Below, piece by piece: positions 16,480-25,201 of a DNA stretch of 37,009 nucleotides (within the stretch, counting starts at the first letter, position 1; the number at the start of each line of letters is the position of its first letter). The notes under the pieces were generated by a model, which ran no database searches, had not been told where the DNA came from, and saw only the letters and a list, made by a program, of their open reading frames with translations. Source of the stretch: Sedimentisphaerales bacterium. GTDB lineage: Bacteria; Planctomycetota; Phycisphaerae; Sedimentisphaerales; Anaerobacaceae. The stretch spans positions 1-37,009 of the forward strand of contig JAFGLV010000091.1 in NCBI GenBank assembly GCA_016927855.1, in the 5' to 3' direction. The position numbers and the translations under genes were made by a program.

Positions 16480-18204
16480 ATGGATTCCAGCAGCAACGGT
16501 ATCAGAAGAAAACGGTTGGGCGAAGTCCTCTGCGAGAAGGCATACCTGGACGAGGCGGACCTGGGAGTGGCGTTGGCCGAGCAGAAGGTCACACAGCGAC
16601 GCCTGGGCCAGATTCTTCTGGATCTGGGCTATATTACGCCGGCGCAGTTGAACGAGGCGCTGGCGGTTCAGGCCGGCATCGAGAAGGTCGATCCCTCGGG
16701 CCTGTCCATCGGTGGCGATATCATCGGTCTCGTGCCTGCCGATCTGGTCAGCAAATACAACATCTTGCCGCTGTGGCGCGAGAATGGGCGTCTCGCGGTC
16801 GCGATGACCGACCCGTTCCAGCCCCAGGTGCTGGAGGACTTGCGGCTGGTGACCGGCTGTTTCATCCAGCGCTACTACGCCGAGCCGGCGCAGCTTGAGA
16901 ACGCGGTCTTGCGGTTCTACGGCAGCAACGTCGCGCGGATGCTGGACGATCTGACCCCCGAGGAGCAGCGCAGCGATGAGAGCCTGGGCAACGGAGACTT
17001 CTCCCCGGCCAAGCTGCACGAGCTGGCGCGAGAGCCCTCCCTGGTGAACCTGGTCAACCTCATCATCCTGGAGGCTATCGAGGCACGCGCCAGCGATATC
17101 CACATCGAGCCGTTCGAGCACGAGGTCAAGATCAAGTATCGCATCGACGGTATTCTCGTCGAAAAGGCGCCTTCGTCCAAACGCCTGCAAGCCGCGATCG
17201 TCTCGCGCATCAAGATCATGGCGGACATGAATATCGCGGAGCGTTTTGTCCCCCAGGACGGTCATATCGAGTTCACCGCCAAGAACGGCAAGATCGATAT
17301 CCGCGTTTCGACGGTGCCGACGATTTTCGGAGAGGCGGTCGAGCTGCGTCTGCTGGACCGCACGGCGTCGCTGATCAGCCTCACCGATCTGGGGATGAAC
17401 GCCGAGACGCTGGACGGGTTCTGCAAGTGCCTGAGGAAGACCCACGGGATCGTTCTGGTGACCGGGCCGACGGGATCGGGCAAGACGACCACTCTGTACG
17501 CGGCCCTCAGTCGGATTTACACCCCCGGCGTCAAGATGATCACGATCGAAGACCCGGTGGAGTATCACCTGGACGGGATCAATCAGATGCCGGTCAACGC
17601 CAAGAGGGGATTGACCTTCGCGACGGGATTGCGACACATCCTGCGTCACGACCCGGATATCATCATGGTGGGCGAAATCCGCGACCGTGACACCGCGGAT
17701 ATCGCGATTCGCGCGGCCTTGACGGGCCACTTGGTGTTCTCCACGCTGCACACCAACGACGCGGCGGGCGCCGTGACGCGCCTGATCGACATGGGGGTCG
17801 AGCCGTTCCTACTGGCCAGTTCGCTGGAGGGGATTCTCGCTCAGCGTCTCGTCCGCAAGATCTGTCCCAAGTGCAAGGAAACTTACCGTCCGGACGCGGT
17901 GCTGCTGCAGAGCTTCAACGGTTCCGCGAAGATCGACGCCGGGACACAATTCTACCATGGTGCCGGTTGCAGCGAGTGCAACCGGACCGGCATGTCGGGA
18001 CGCATTGGCATCTTCGAGCTGCTGCGCATCACCGCGAAGCTGCGCGAGCTGATTGCGACCCGACCCACCACGGAACAGATCGTCAGGGAGGCGCCGGCGG
18101 ACCACATCAGCATGGTCCATGATGGCATTGACAAGGTGTTGAAGGGAGTCACGACCCCGGAAGAAGTCTTCAGGGTGGCCAAGAGTATCGACGAGGATAG
18201 CTGA
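16480..18204 (+). CDS. gspE: Type II secretion ATPase GspE with MshEN cyclic-di-GMP domain
   Basis: The 574-residue cytoplasmic motor of the secretion system. Residues 12-64 form an MshEN-type domain: two 24-residue motifs (12-35 beginning RLGEVLCEKAYLDE, 41-64 beginning RLGQILLDLGYITP), each ending in Ala-x-x-Gln and separated by exactly five residues, the spacing of the cyclic-di-GMP site. The RecA-like ATPase follows: Walker A GPTGSGKTT (329-337), Asp box MITIEDPVEYHL, Walker B PDIIMVGEIRDRDT (about 392-405) and His box TGHLVFSTLHTNDA. A zinc finger is formed by C462, C465, C497 and C500. The ATG at 16480 is chosen because similarity begins there; an upstream extension of 54 codons looks random. 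It opens the operon; gspF starts 59 bp later. Confidence 0.95.
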   Translation: MDSSSNGIRRKRLGEVLCEKAYLDEADLGVALAEQKVTQRRLGQILLDLGYITPAQLNEALAVQAGIEKVDPSGLSIGGDIIGLVPADLVSKYNILPLWRENGRLAVAMTDPFQPQVLEDLRLVTGCFIQRYYAEPAQLENAVLRFYGSNVARMLDDLTPEEQRSDESLGNGDFSPAKLHELAREPSLVNLVNLIILEAIEARASDIHIEPFEHEVKIKYRIDGILVEKAPSSKRLQAAIVSRIKIMADMNIAERFVPQDGHIEFTAKNGKIDIRVSTVPTIFGEAVELRLLDRTASLISLTDLGMNAETLDGFCKCLRKTHGIVLVTGPTGSGKTTTLYAALSRIYTPGVKMITIEDPVEYHLDGINQMPVNAKRGLTFATGLRHILRHDPDIIMVGEIRDRDTADIAIRAALTGHLVFSTLHTNDAAGAVTRLIDMGVEPFLLASSLEGILAQRLVRKICPKCKETYRPDAVLLQSFNGSAKIDAGTQFYHGAGCSECNRTGMSGRIGIFELLRITAKLRELIATRPTTEQIVREAPADHISMVHDGIDKVLKGVTTPEEVFRVAKSIDEDS

Positions 18205-18263
18205 GAACCTCAAGCCGGTTTGGGCGAAGGCCTCGGGCGGCTGCGAATTAGGCGGAACGGGTT

Positions 18264-19520
18264 TTGGGTGAGTTTGCATATAAGGCGGTAGATCGAGGGG
18301 GAGCACAGGTGGCCGGCACCGTGGAGGCTACCGACCGGCGCAGCGCCGTCGCCACGCTGACGGCGCAGGGCCACTTCGTCACCGAGCTCATCGAGCGGGC
18401 CCAGCAGCAGAAGGCCGCGCGCGAGGCGTCTGGGTTCGAGTTGCCCAGTTTGCCCAGCCTGAGCGGCAGGCGTGTCAGCAGCAAAGACATCATGACCATG
18501 ACGACGCAACTGAGCACCGCGGTCCGCGCGGGCCTGCCTTTGCTGAACTGCCTCGAACTGATCCGCAAGCAACAGCGCAAGCCCGCTATGACGCGCCTAT
18601 TCGACGCGCTGGTCAGAGACGTCAACGGTGGCCAATCCCTCTCCGAAGCGATGGCCCACCACAAGGAGGTCTTCAGTCCGCTCTACCTGTCCATGATCCG
18701 CGTGGGCGAGACCGGCGGCATTCTCGAAAGCACCAGTACCCAACTGGCGGCCATCCTGAACCGCGAAGAGAAGGTCAAGACCAACATGAAGAACGCCTCG
18801 GCCTATCCGATCTTCGTGCTGGTCATCGGCTTCGTCTCCGCCGCAGTGATCGTCACGTGGATTCTGCCTGGGATCGTCTCGAACATGGAGATGGGCGCCG
18901 CGATACCATTGCCCACCAAGGTCTTGCTGGGCGTCAGCGGTTTCCTCAGGGCGCTGTTTACCAGCGTCGCCGGCTGGGTGGTGCTCATCGGCTCCATCAT
19001 CGCGCTCGTCGCGCTGCGGCGATGGACGAAGACCGCCGGTCGGCTCCAGTGGGACGCGTTCAAGCTGCGCATTCCCGTCCTGGGCTCGGTGCTGCGAACC
19101 ATCGCGGTCGGACGCTTCGCTCGGACGCTCGGGGCGCTGACACAAGGCGGCGTGACCATTCTCGACGCGCTGGCCGTGGTGCGCGATACGTTGGGTAATG
19201 AGTTGTTGGCGCGTCAAATCGACGACGTCGCGGAGAAGGTCAAGAAAGGGGAGTCTCTGGCGGAGCCGCTGGAGAGCTCGGGGTACTTCCCGCCTCTGCT
19301 GGTGCAAATCGTCGCGATCGGCGAGCAGACCGGCAAGCTGGACGAATTGCTGTTGAACGCGGCGGAGACTTTCGATACCGAGGCCGACGCGGCCATCACC
19401 CGTTTCATGGCGGTGTTCCCGGCCGTTCTGATCCTGATACTGGCTTTGGTGATCGGCTTTATTATCGCCGCGGCGTTGCTGCCGATCGTGATGATGTCGG
19501 TCGGCGCCGGCGCCCTGTAA
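18264..19520 (+). CDS. gspF: Type II secretion inner-membrane platform protein GspF
   Basis: A 418-residue polytopic protein that links the ATPase to pseudopilus assembly. Two GspF cytoplasmic four-helix domains are seen (about 70-190 and 275-395), each with the family signature: FSPLYLSMIRVGETGGILES and FPPLLVQIVAIGEQTGKLDE. Membrane helices lie at about 170-195 (YPIFVLVIGFVSAAVIVTWI), 230-250 (VAGWVVLIGSIIALVAL) and 385-412 (AVLILILALVIGFIIAAALL). The start must be the TTG at 18264: an in-frame TAG sits at 18249 and no ATG or GTG is available in between, while the resulting N-terminus (MGEFAYKAVDRGG) is exactly that of the family. AGGCGGA about 8 nt upstream can serve as ribosome binding site. 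Confidence 0.94.
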   Translation: MGEFAYKAVDRGGAQVAGTVEATDRRSAVATLTAQGHFVTELIERAQQQKAAREASGFELPSLPSLSGRRVSSKDIMTMTTQLSTAVRAGLPLLNCLELIRKQQRKPAMTRLFDALVRDVNGGQSLSEAMAHHKEVFSPLYLSMIRVGETGGILESTSTQLAAILNREEKVKTNMKNASAYPIFVLVIGFVSAAVIVTWILPGIVSNMEMGAAIPLPTKVLLGVSGFLRALFTSVAGWVVLIGSIIALVALRRWTKTAGRLQWDAFKLRIPVLGSVLRTIAVGRFARTLGALTQGGVTILDALAVVRDTLGNELLARQIDDVAEKVKKGESLAEPLESSGYFPPLLVQIVAIGEQTGKLDELLLNAAETFDTEADAAITRFMAVFPAVLILILALVIGFIIAAALLPIVMMSVGAGAL

Positions 19521-19599
19521 CAGACCGGCGCACAATGAAACATGGACCGGAGTGAATCGTAGGAGGTCGTTAGTGAGCGTAGGCAGGAAAGGTAAGCTG

Positions 19600-20031
19600 A
19601 TGACTCAAGCAAAGCGAAAACGCAGAGGATTCACGCTCATCGAGCTGCTCGTGGTGATCCTCATTATCTCCATGCTCGCCGGCTTTGTGGCGCCGAATAT
19701 CCTCAAGCGCCTGGGCAAGGCCAAGGCAGACCTGGCCAGGCCGCGCATGGCGACCATCGAGGGCGCCTTGCAGCGGTTCCAGCTCGACTGCGGCCGACTG
19801 CCCGATGAGTCGGAAGGGGGACTCGAAGCGTTGCTGGTCGCTCCACCCGGCCTGGAAGAGAAATGGAGCGGGCCTTACCTCAAGCGCAGCCAACTGCTCG
19901 ACCCGTGGGATCGTCCCTACCTGTACTTCCCCGAAGGCGAGTACAACCCGGGCAGCTTCGATCTGGTGAGCCTCGGCGCCGACGGTGAGGAAGGCGGCGA
20001 GGGTGAAAACGCCGACGTCGTGAACGACTGA
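19600..20031 (+). CDS. gspG: Major pseudopilin GspG
   Basis: A 143-residue prepilin-like protein. The leader MTQAKRKRRG is cut after Gly, before FTLIELLVVILIISMLAGFV, which contains the conserved Glu at position 5 of the mature protein. The globular part has the GspG layout: PRMATIEGALQRFQLDCGRL with PDESEGGLEALL, WSGPYLKRSQLLDPWDRPYL and a C-terminal LGADGEEGGEGENAD, the usual calcium-binding end. It polymerises into the pseudopilus that pushes substrates through the secretin. Two starts compete: ATG 19600 with AGGAAAGG about 7 nt upstream, and GTG 19573 with AGGAGG 6 nt upstream. Both give valid leaders; I prefer the shorter. A prepilin peptidase is not in this window. Confidence 0.95.
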   Translation: MTQAKRKRRGFTLIELLVVILIISMLAGFVAPNILKRLGKAKADLARPRMATIEGALQRFQLDCGRLPDESEGGLEALLVAPPGLEEKWSGPYLKRSQLLDPWDRPYLYFPEGEYNPGSFDLVSLGADGEEGGEGENADVVND

Positions 20032-20050
20032 CGATGGCGGATGGTGCGAG

Positions 20051-20638
20051 ATGGACACGCGCAGTCTACAGCGAAGGCGTTCGCAGTGCCCTCGGGGTTT
20101 CACCCTCGTCGAGGTGCTGCTCGTGGTCGCTCTGATCGTGGTGCTGGGTGGCCTCGGCGGTGGGATGTACGCGGGCACGCACCGCAAGCTGCTCGTGACG
20201 AAGGCGGCGCGTCAGTTCCTGTTGACCGCGAAGTACGCGCGCATCATGGCGATCGAACGCGGCCGGCCCTACGAGGTGCAGTTGGACATGGGCAACAAGG
20301 GGTTTCTGGCGGCGACAACGCAGTGGAATCCGAATTTGGGACAGATGGAGAAGGTGCCGGTGAGGGACTACTACTGCAAGCCCGTAGCGTTCGAAGGCCA
20401 GGTGCATTTCGAAGATATCAAGATCGGTGCCGCTTCGGCCGAGGCCGCCGCCGACGAGGAATCGCAACAAAGGATCGTGTTCTTGCCGAACGGATCGGCC
20501 GATACCGCGGTCGTCCAGATCGGAGACGGCAAGACGCACTATAGTATTGCGATCGTCGCGTCGACAGGTAAAGCCAGCCTGCACGAAGGCACCGCTGGAG
20601 AAGTCGCGATCCCCATCGTCGATCTGGACGCACAATGA
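20051..20638 (+). CDS. gspH: Minor pseudopilin GspH
   Basis: A 195-residue prepilin-like protein. The leader ends in PRG before FTLVEVLLVVALIVVLGGLG, with Glu at mature position 5. The following AARQFLLTAKYARIMAIERG and YEVQLDMGNKGFLAA match the GspH fold, in which a helix is followed by a beta sandwich. The stretch GAASAEAAADEESQQRIVFL is an insertion rich in Ala and acidic residues. The protein joins the tip or base of the pseudopilus with GspI, GspJ and GspK. It follows gspG by 19 bp and overlaps gspI by 4 bp (ATGA). Confidence 0.88.
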   Translation: MDTRSLQRRRSQCPRGFTLVEVLLVVALIVVLGGLGGGMYAGTHRKLLVTKAARQFLLTAKYARIMAIERGRPYEVQLDMGNKGFLAATTQWNPNLGQMEKVPVRDYYCKPVAFEGQVHFEDIKIGAASAEAAADEESQQRIVFLPNGSADTAVVQIGDGKTHYSIAIVASTGKASLHEGTAGEVAIPIVDLDAQ

Positions 20639-21057
20639 CGGCAACATCGCGGACAAGACAGGCAGGGTTCAATCTGGTCGAGACCATGGTCGCCAGTGTC
20701 ATTCTTTCCGGCGCGGTCCTGACGCTCGGTGCGATCAGCTCGAACGCGGTGCGCGACGTCAGCCTGAACCGGCACTACGAAGTCGCCGCTTCGGTGATCC
20801 AGCGACAGCTCAGTATGATCGACTACGTCGGCATCGACCAGTTCATCGAGCAGGGCCAGGCCGAGGGCCTCTACGAGGACCAGGAGCCGGGCTATGCCTG
20901 GCAGGTTGAGACCGAGTACCAGGGAATAGACGGTCTGTACCTCGTGACGATCACCGTCACCTGGATCGAGGGCAAGCGCCCGCGGCGGCTCACCGCCCAG
21001 ACCATGCTGAACGGCACGCCGCTGACGATCACGGTGCCTCTGGAGGGCCAGGGATGA
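20635..21057 (+). CDS. gspI: Minor pseudopilin GspI
   Basis: A 140-residue prepilin-like protein; leader MTATSRTRQAG, then FNLVETMVASVILSGAVLTL, with Glu at mature position 5. The next helix, VSLNRHYEVAASVIQRQLSM, and the later beta strands WQVETEYQG and YLVTITVTWIEGKRPRRLTA fit the GspI layout (a helix followed by a small sheet ending in WxxGxRxRxxxxxT). GspI nucleates the pseudopilus tip together with GspJ and GspK. Both ends overlap neighbours by 4 bp (ATGA at 20635 and at 21054), implying translational coupling. Confidence 0.87.
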   Translation: MTATSRTRQAGFNLVETMVASVILSGAVLTLGAISSNAVRDVSLNRHYEVAASVIQRQLSMIDYVGIDQFIEQGQAEGLYEDQEPGYAWQVETEYQGIDGLYLVTITVTWIEGKRPRRLTAQTMLNGTPLTITVPLEGQG

Positions 21058-21827
21058 GCGCGAGACGGAAGACGGCAGGATTCACGCTGGCTGAGGTGCT
21101 GGTGGCTTCGACGATCAGTGCGTTCGTTACGCTGGTGGCGGTCGGGGCGCTCAAGGCGGTCTCGGACAGTGCGCAGGTCGTGGACCGCACCAGCGAAACG
21201 AGCGCCGAGCTGCGGTTCGCCGCGCGCCTGATGGCGCGCGATCTGGCCAATCTCTACCGCGACCGGGATCGCCGGAGCATGCGCCTGGTCGGCGCTTCCC
21301 AACTGGCCGACGACGCCGAGCAACCCGCCTTTCTCAGGTTCTACGTCCTTGGTCGAACGAAGGCCAGGATCGGCCAGCCCGAAGGCGACGTTTACGAGGT
21401 GGAGTACCTGCTGCGGCGCAACGAACAGATGGACCTGACCGAAGAGGCGATTCCCTCGACCCTGTACCGGCGCCTGTGGCCCAACCCCGACCGAGAAAGA
21501 GAGCCCGGCGGGGTATTAACCCCGATCGCAGAGAACATCGACGTCTTTCTCCTGCGTTTCTTCGACGGCAAGCAGTGGACGACGGAATGGCCCGAGCAGT
21601 TGCAGGCGATCCCGGCGTTGATCGAGGTGACGCTGGCGACGCTGCCCGAGGGCCGGAGCATTCCGGCAGTCGAGACGTTCACCGTGAATTTCGCGCGTCT
21701 GGCGACCGAAGCCGGCGCGGGTGCGGCCGAGTCGGGCCAGCCGAATCAGGACGGATCGAGGCCGCGCTCCGCGAACAGCCCGTCGAACCGCAACGAGGGT
21801 TCGTCTTCAGGCGAGCGAGGAAGGTGA
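21054..21827 (+). CDS. gspJ: Minor pseudopilin GspJ
   Basis: A 257-residue prepilin-like protein; leader MSARRKTAG, then FTLAEVLVASTISAFVTLVA with Glu at mature position 5. The body has the GspJ pattern: ELRFAARLMARDLANLYRDR, the central YEVEYLLRRNEQ, IDVFLLRFFDGKQW and LIEVTLATLPEG. The last 45 residues are a disordered tail rich in Gly, Ser, Asn and Arg (AGAGAAESGQPNQDGSRPRS and on), which is not typical and may be a linker or an interaction tail. It overlaps gspI by 4 bp. Confidence 0.87.
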   Translation: MSARRKTAGFTLAEVLVASTISAFVTLVAVGALKAVSDSAQVVDRTSETSAELRFAARLMARDLANLYRDRDRRSMRLVGASQLADDAEQPAFLRFYVLGRTKARIGQPEGDVYEVEYLLRRNEQMDLTEEAIPSTLYRRLWPNPDREREPGGVLTPIAENIDVFLLRFFDGKQWTTEWPEQLQAIPALIEVTLATLPEGRSIPAVETFTVNFARLATEAGAGAAESGQPNQDGSRPRSANSPSNRNEGSSSGERGR

Positions 21828-21857
21828 GAAAGCGGCACGACTTGAAACAGGCAAGAG

Positions 21858-23153
21858 ATGAGCTATAGCACGGACAACAAGGGCTTGGTTCTGATCGCGG
21901 TCCTCTGGATCGTCGTCGTCATGACCGCCATCGTTGCCGTCGTGGGGCAAACCAGCCGGCTGGACATGAAGATGGCTGGGGCGGCCATGGACGACGTGCG
22001 CTGCCGGTGGGCGTGCCGCGCCGGGACGGAAACGGCCTTGGCCATCCTGAACGAAGACCCCAAGGACTCCGATTGCCTGTCCGATCTCTGGAGCGACAAT
22101 GACGAGGACCTCAACGACGTGCGCGTCGAGAGGTGTACCTACAGCATCCGCGTCACCGACGAAGCCGGCAAGCTCAACATCAATACCGCGACGCGGGACC
22201 AACTGATGTCACTGCGTTTCATGGAGCCGCCGATCGCCGACGCCATTCTGGATTGGCGCGACCGTGACGATAACCCGGCCGCCGAAGGCGCCGAGTCCGG
22301 CTACTACGAGAACCTGGCGTTTCCCTACACGATTCGCAACGGGAACCTCAAGACGATTCGAGAGCTGCTGGCGGTCAAAGGTGTCACGGAAGAGCTTCTG
22401 TATGGTGAGGACACCAACCTCAACGGTCTGCTCGACTATAACGAGATGGACGGCGACGTCAGCCCGCCGGCCGACAACGGCGACAGCCAGCTCGACCAGG
22501 GCTGGATTGCCTGTCTGACCTGCTGCTCGTATGAGAACAACGTCGATGCGGCCGGCCAGAACCGCGTGAATATCAACCAGGCCGACGAGCAGCAGCTTCA
22601 AAACGCTCTGGGAATCAACGCAGCCCAGGCCCGCTGGATCGCGCGAAACCGCGGCCAGGGATTCCGCAGCATCGCGGACCTTATCAATCGGGACAGCCCC
22701 AGCCAGCCCCAGGGCTCGTCGGGCAATTCGTCCAACGAGAACGAACAGCAGCCGATCGATCTCCAGACGTTCAAGGCCATTGCCGACAAGATCTCCATTA
22801 CGAACGAACGGCAGATTCCGGGTCGCGTCAACATCAACACCGCGCCCGAAGAGGTGCTCGTGGCGCTGCTGGGCGGCGAAGAAAACCGCGCATCAGCCCA
22901 AGCCATTGTCGCCGAGCGAGCTGGGATGGTTTATGGATTCTCGAGCATCGCAGGCCTGCTTGACGTCCAATCGGTGGGTATCGACCGGTTCAAGCGTATC
23001 GCGGACCTGATCACCGTCCGCTCGGACGTCTATACCATTCAGTGCTTCGCGACCGCCGACGTCAGCGGCGCCAGCCTCCAGACAGAATGCGTAGTGGATC
23101 GCAGCGCGTCGCCGCCGAGCGTCCTCTACTGGTACCAGGGAGCCAACTATTGA
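21858..23153 (+). CDS. gspK: Pseudopilus tip protein GspK
   Basis: A 431-residue tip pseudopilin. The short leader MSYSTDNKG is followed by LVLIAVLWIVVVMTAIVAVV, which lacks the Glu at position 5, as is usual for GspK. Then come AGKLNINTATRDQLMSLRFM and two helix-hairpin-helix-like segments (RVNINQADEQQLQNALGI, RVNINTAPEEVLVALLGG). An EF-hand-like loop lies at residues 185-196: D185, N187, N189, G190, D193 and E196 match the calcium-loop spacing. A low-complexity stretch (PSQPQGSSGNSSNENEQQP) sits around residues 277-295. GspK caps the pseudopilus together with GspI and GspJ. Its stop codon overlaps the gspL start by 1 nt (TGATG). Confidence 0.88.
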   Translation: MSYSTDNKGLVLIAVLWIVVVMTAIVAVVGQTSRLDMKMAGAAMDDVRCRWACRAGTETALAILNEDPKDSDCLSDLWSDNDEDLNDVRVERCTYSIRVTDEAGKLNINTATRDQLMSLRFMEPPIADAILDWRDRDDNPAAEGAESGYYENLAFPYTIRNGNLKTIRELLAVKGVTEELLYGEDTNLNGLLDYNEMDGDVSPPADNGDSQLDQGWIACLTCCSYENNVDAAGQNRVNINQADEQQLQNALGINAAQARWIARNRGQGFRSIADLINRDSPSQPQGSSGNSSNENEQQPIDLQTFKAIADKISITNERQIPGRVNINTAPEEVLVALLGGEENRASAQAIVAERAGMVYGFSSIAGLLDVQSVGIDRFKRIADLITVRSDVYTIQCFATADVSGASLQTECVVDRSASPPSVLYWYQGANY

Positions 23154-24595
23154 TGAGCAAAGGCACGAAGACACCGCAGGTGGTCGTTGCGGCCACGAGA
23201 GACGATACGGCGTTCAAGGCGGTCGCGTTGCGCCGCTCGGACGGCTCGGCGGAACTGCTCTGGAGCAAGCGCATGCCGGCCGACGGCGGTACCTGGAACG
23301 AGTTCGCGGCGCAGTGCGGTCTGGCCTCCGCCGCGTCCGGGTCCCGCGCGACCGTGGTCGGGCTCGATTCGACCGCGGTGGTGTTCTACAAGATCAGCAC
23401 GCCTCACGTAGGCAAGGAGGAGACCGCGGCTATCGTGCGGATGCAGGCGGAATCTCTGCTGCCGTTGCCGCAGGATCAGATCGAGGTGGCCTGGCGGACG
23501 GCGCCGTCGACCAACGGGACGGTCGATGTCACGATTGCGGCGGCGCGCCGGGATTATCTCCATCGGTTCGCGCAGGACATTCGGGCGTTCGACCCGAGGA
23601 ATATCCTGCCGGCGTGCGAAGGAACGGTTCGGGCCTGGCAGGAGCTGTTCACCGAGGGCCGCCAGCACGCGGTCGTCTTGAGCATCGGCGCCTCCAGTTC
23701 CCAGATCAGCCTGGTTGGTAACGGCTTGGTCATCAACGCGGCCGTCCTGGATACCGGGATGAACGATCTGGCGGCGGATCCGGACCCCACATCGGCATCG
23801 GGGTCTGTGGCGCTGTCGGAACGCTATGCTCATGACATCCGCACGGTGCTCGAATCGCTCGCGTGGAAGGAGGCAGCTTCCCGGCCTTTGTTCGTGCTCT
23901 CGGATGGCGGCGGTGCGATCGAGAGCGTGATTGCAGCTCTGAGGGCGGCCGAGCTCGATGCCAAGGCCAGCCTGCCGAAAGCCGCGGCGCTGCGTGTGCC
24001 GCCCGACTTCGGCTCCAGAGATGTGTACGAGTACCGGGTGCCGCTCGGCCTGGCCTTGATGCGGCTCGACGCGCCTCCCAGGGGGCTGGACCTGCTCGAA
24101 CGGATCGCGGAAGCGAGACAGCAGGAGCAAGCGAAGTCGGCCTGGTATTCCACGGCGCTGGCGGCGGCTCTGGCCGTGGTCATGTTGGCAGCACTGATCG
24201 TGGTCGCCTACTTCATCGACGTCGCCAGCGAGAAACGCCTGACTGCGTTGGTCAGCCAGCCGCCCTTCAAAGAGGCCGCCGAGCGGCAAGCTCTCCTGCG
24301 GACCGTGGCGCGTCACCGCCCCGACATGCTGGGTCTGCTGACCGAACTGAGCGCCGGCGAGAACAATGGCATCGTGCTGGATGACTTTCACTTCAAGAAA
24401 GGGCAGTTGGCGTCGATCAGCGGCCGCGCCGACAACATGGAGCAGATGTGGAAATACCAGGCGAATCTGCTCGACCAGAAGAACATCAAGGACGTGGAAA
24501 TCACGAGCCAGTCGCAGGACGCCAAGTCCAAGAAGATCACGTTCACGATGGCCTTCCACTACAAGAACTTCACGAAGAAGGGAGGATCGCTGTAG
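23153..24595 (+). CDS. gspL: GspL/PilM-like assembly platform protein
   Basis: A 480-residue protein with the layout of GspL. An N-terminal actin-like domain (about 8-310) has the PilM features VVGLDSTAVVFYKIS, AAIVRMQAESLLPLPQDQIE and a phosphate-loop-like SIGASSSQISL (177-187). One membrane helix (about 331-354, TALAAALAVVMLAALIVVAY) follows, then a periplasmic domain with a helix and ferredoxin-like strands (AGENNGIVLDDFHFKKGQL, then KDVEITSQSQDAKSKKITFT). This arrangement equals PilM joined to PilN. GspL couples the ATPase GspE to the inner-membrane complex. The start at 23153 overlaps the gspK stop by one base. Identity as GspL rests on layout and neighbours more than on residue identity. 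Confidence 0.8.
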   Translation: MSKGTKTPQVVVAATRDDTAFKAVALRRSDGSAELLWSKRMPADGGTWNEFAAQCGLASAASGSRATVVGLDSTAVVFYKISTPHVGKEETAAIVRMQAESLLPLPQDQIEVAWRTAPSTNGTVDVTIAAARRDYLHRFAQDIRAFDPRNILPACEGTVRAWQELFTEGRQHAVVLSIGASSSQISLVGNGLVINAAVLDTGMNDLAADPDPTSASGSVALSERYAHDIRTVLESLAWKEAASRPLFVLSDGGGAIESVIAALRAAELDAKASLPKAAALRVPPDFGSRDVYEYRVPLGLALMRLDAPPRGLDLLERIAEARQQEQAKSAWYSTALAAALAVVMLAALIVVAYFIDVASEKRLTALVSQPPFKEAAERQALLRTVARHRPDMLGLLTELSAGENNGIVLDDFHFKKGQLASISGRADNMEQMWKYQANLLDQKNIKDVEITSQSQDAKSKKITFTMAFHYKNFTKKGGSL

Positions 24596-24616
24596 GTTTC
24601 GGCGACAAAACGGATC

Positions 24617-25180
24617 ATGGCGAAAAAGCTCACCCAACGAGAAATGCGCACAGTGACGATTGGGCTCGTCCTGGTGGTGGCGATTCTGGCCTTCACCTTC
24701 GGCTCCAAAGGATTCGACCGTTGGCAGGAAGTCCGGACCTCTTTGAGGACGGCGCGGACCAAGCTCAAGGACGTCACTGTCGACCCGGTCAAGCAGGCGG
24801 GACTGCTCTCGATCGTCCCGGTGGCCGAGCCTCCGGAAGTGGAGGACAAGCAGAAATTCTCGTTCCGCGACAAGTTGCACGAGCAACTGAAGAAGGCCGG
24901 GATCAAAGTCGAGCCGTTGACGATCTCCGCGGCCCGGCGGAAGGCGAACGTTCCCTACCGGGTTCTGTCGATCCGGTGCAGAGGCAAGTGCAATTTCGAT
25001 CAACTGCTCAATTTCCTGACGACGCTGAATGAGAACCCCTATCTGGTCGGTGTGGAGGAATTGCGGTTCAAGTGCGACACCAAGGAGCCGCCGGAGAAGA
25101 GAAAGGAAATCGAGATCGATCTGACGGTCTCGACGTTCGTCAAGCCGCCGCAGGTGACTCAACCGGCAAACGAAAGCTAA
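24617..25180 (+). CDS. gspM: GspM/PilO-like inner-membrane protein
   Basis: A 187-residue bitopic protein. An N-terminal segment MAKKLTQREMRTVTIGLVLV and following residues (about 11-30) form the single membrane helix. A periplasmic coiled-coil stretch (VRTSLRTARTKLKDVTVDPV) leads to a ferredoxin-like domain (FRDKLHEQLKKAGIKVEPLT, then YRVLSIRCRGKCNFDQLLNF). This is the layout of PilO and GspM, which pair with PilN or GspL to form the inner-membrane platform. It follows gspL by 21 bp and is in the expected gspL-gspM order. Confidence 0.75.
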   Translation: MAKKLTQREMRTVTIGLVLVVAILAFTFGSKGFDRWQEVRTSLRTARTKLKDVTVDPVKQAGLLSIVPVAEPPEVEDKQKFSFRDKLHEQLKKAGIKVEPLTISAARRKANVPYRVLSIRCRGKCNFDQLLNFLTTLNENPYLVGVEELRFKCDTKEPPEKRKEIEIDLTVSTFVKPPQVTQPANES

Positions 25181-25201
25181 GCGAATACAGTGGAACCGAG
25201 C

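Noticed and set aside
16123..17751. A 542-codon open frame on the minus strand opposite gspE
   Set aside because: Covers the intact gspE in antisense, and no protein motif is visible.
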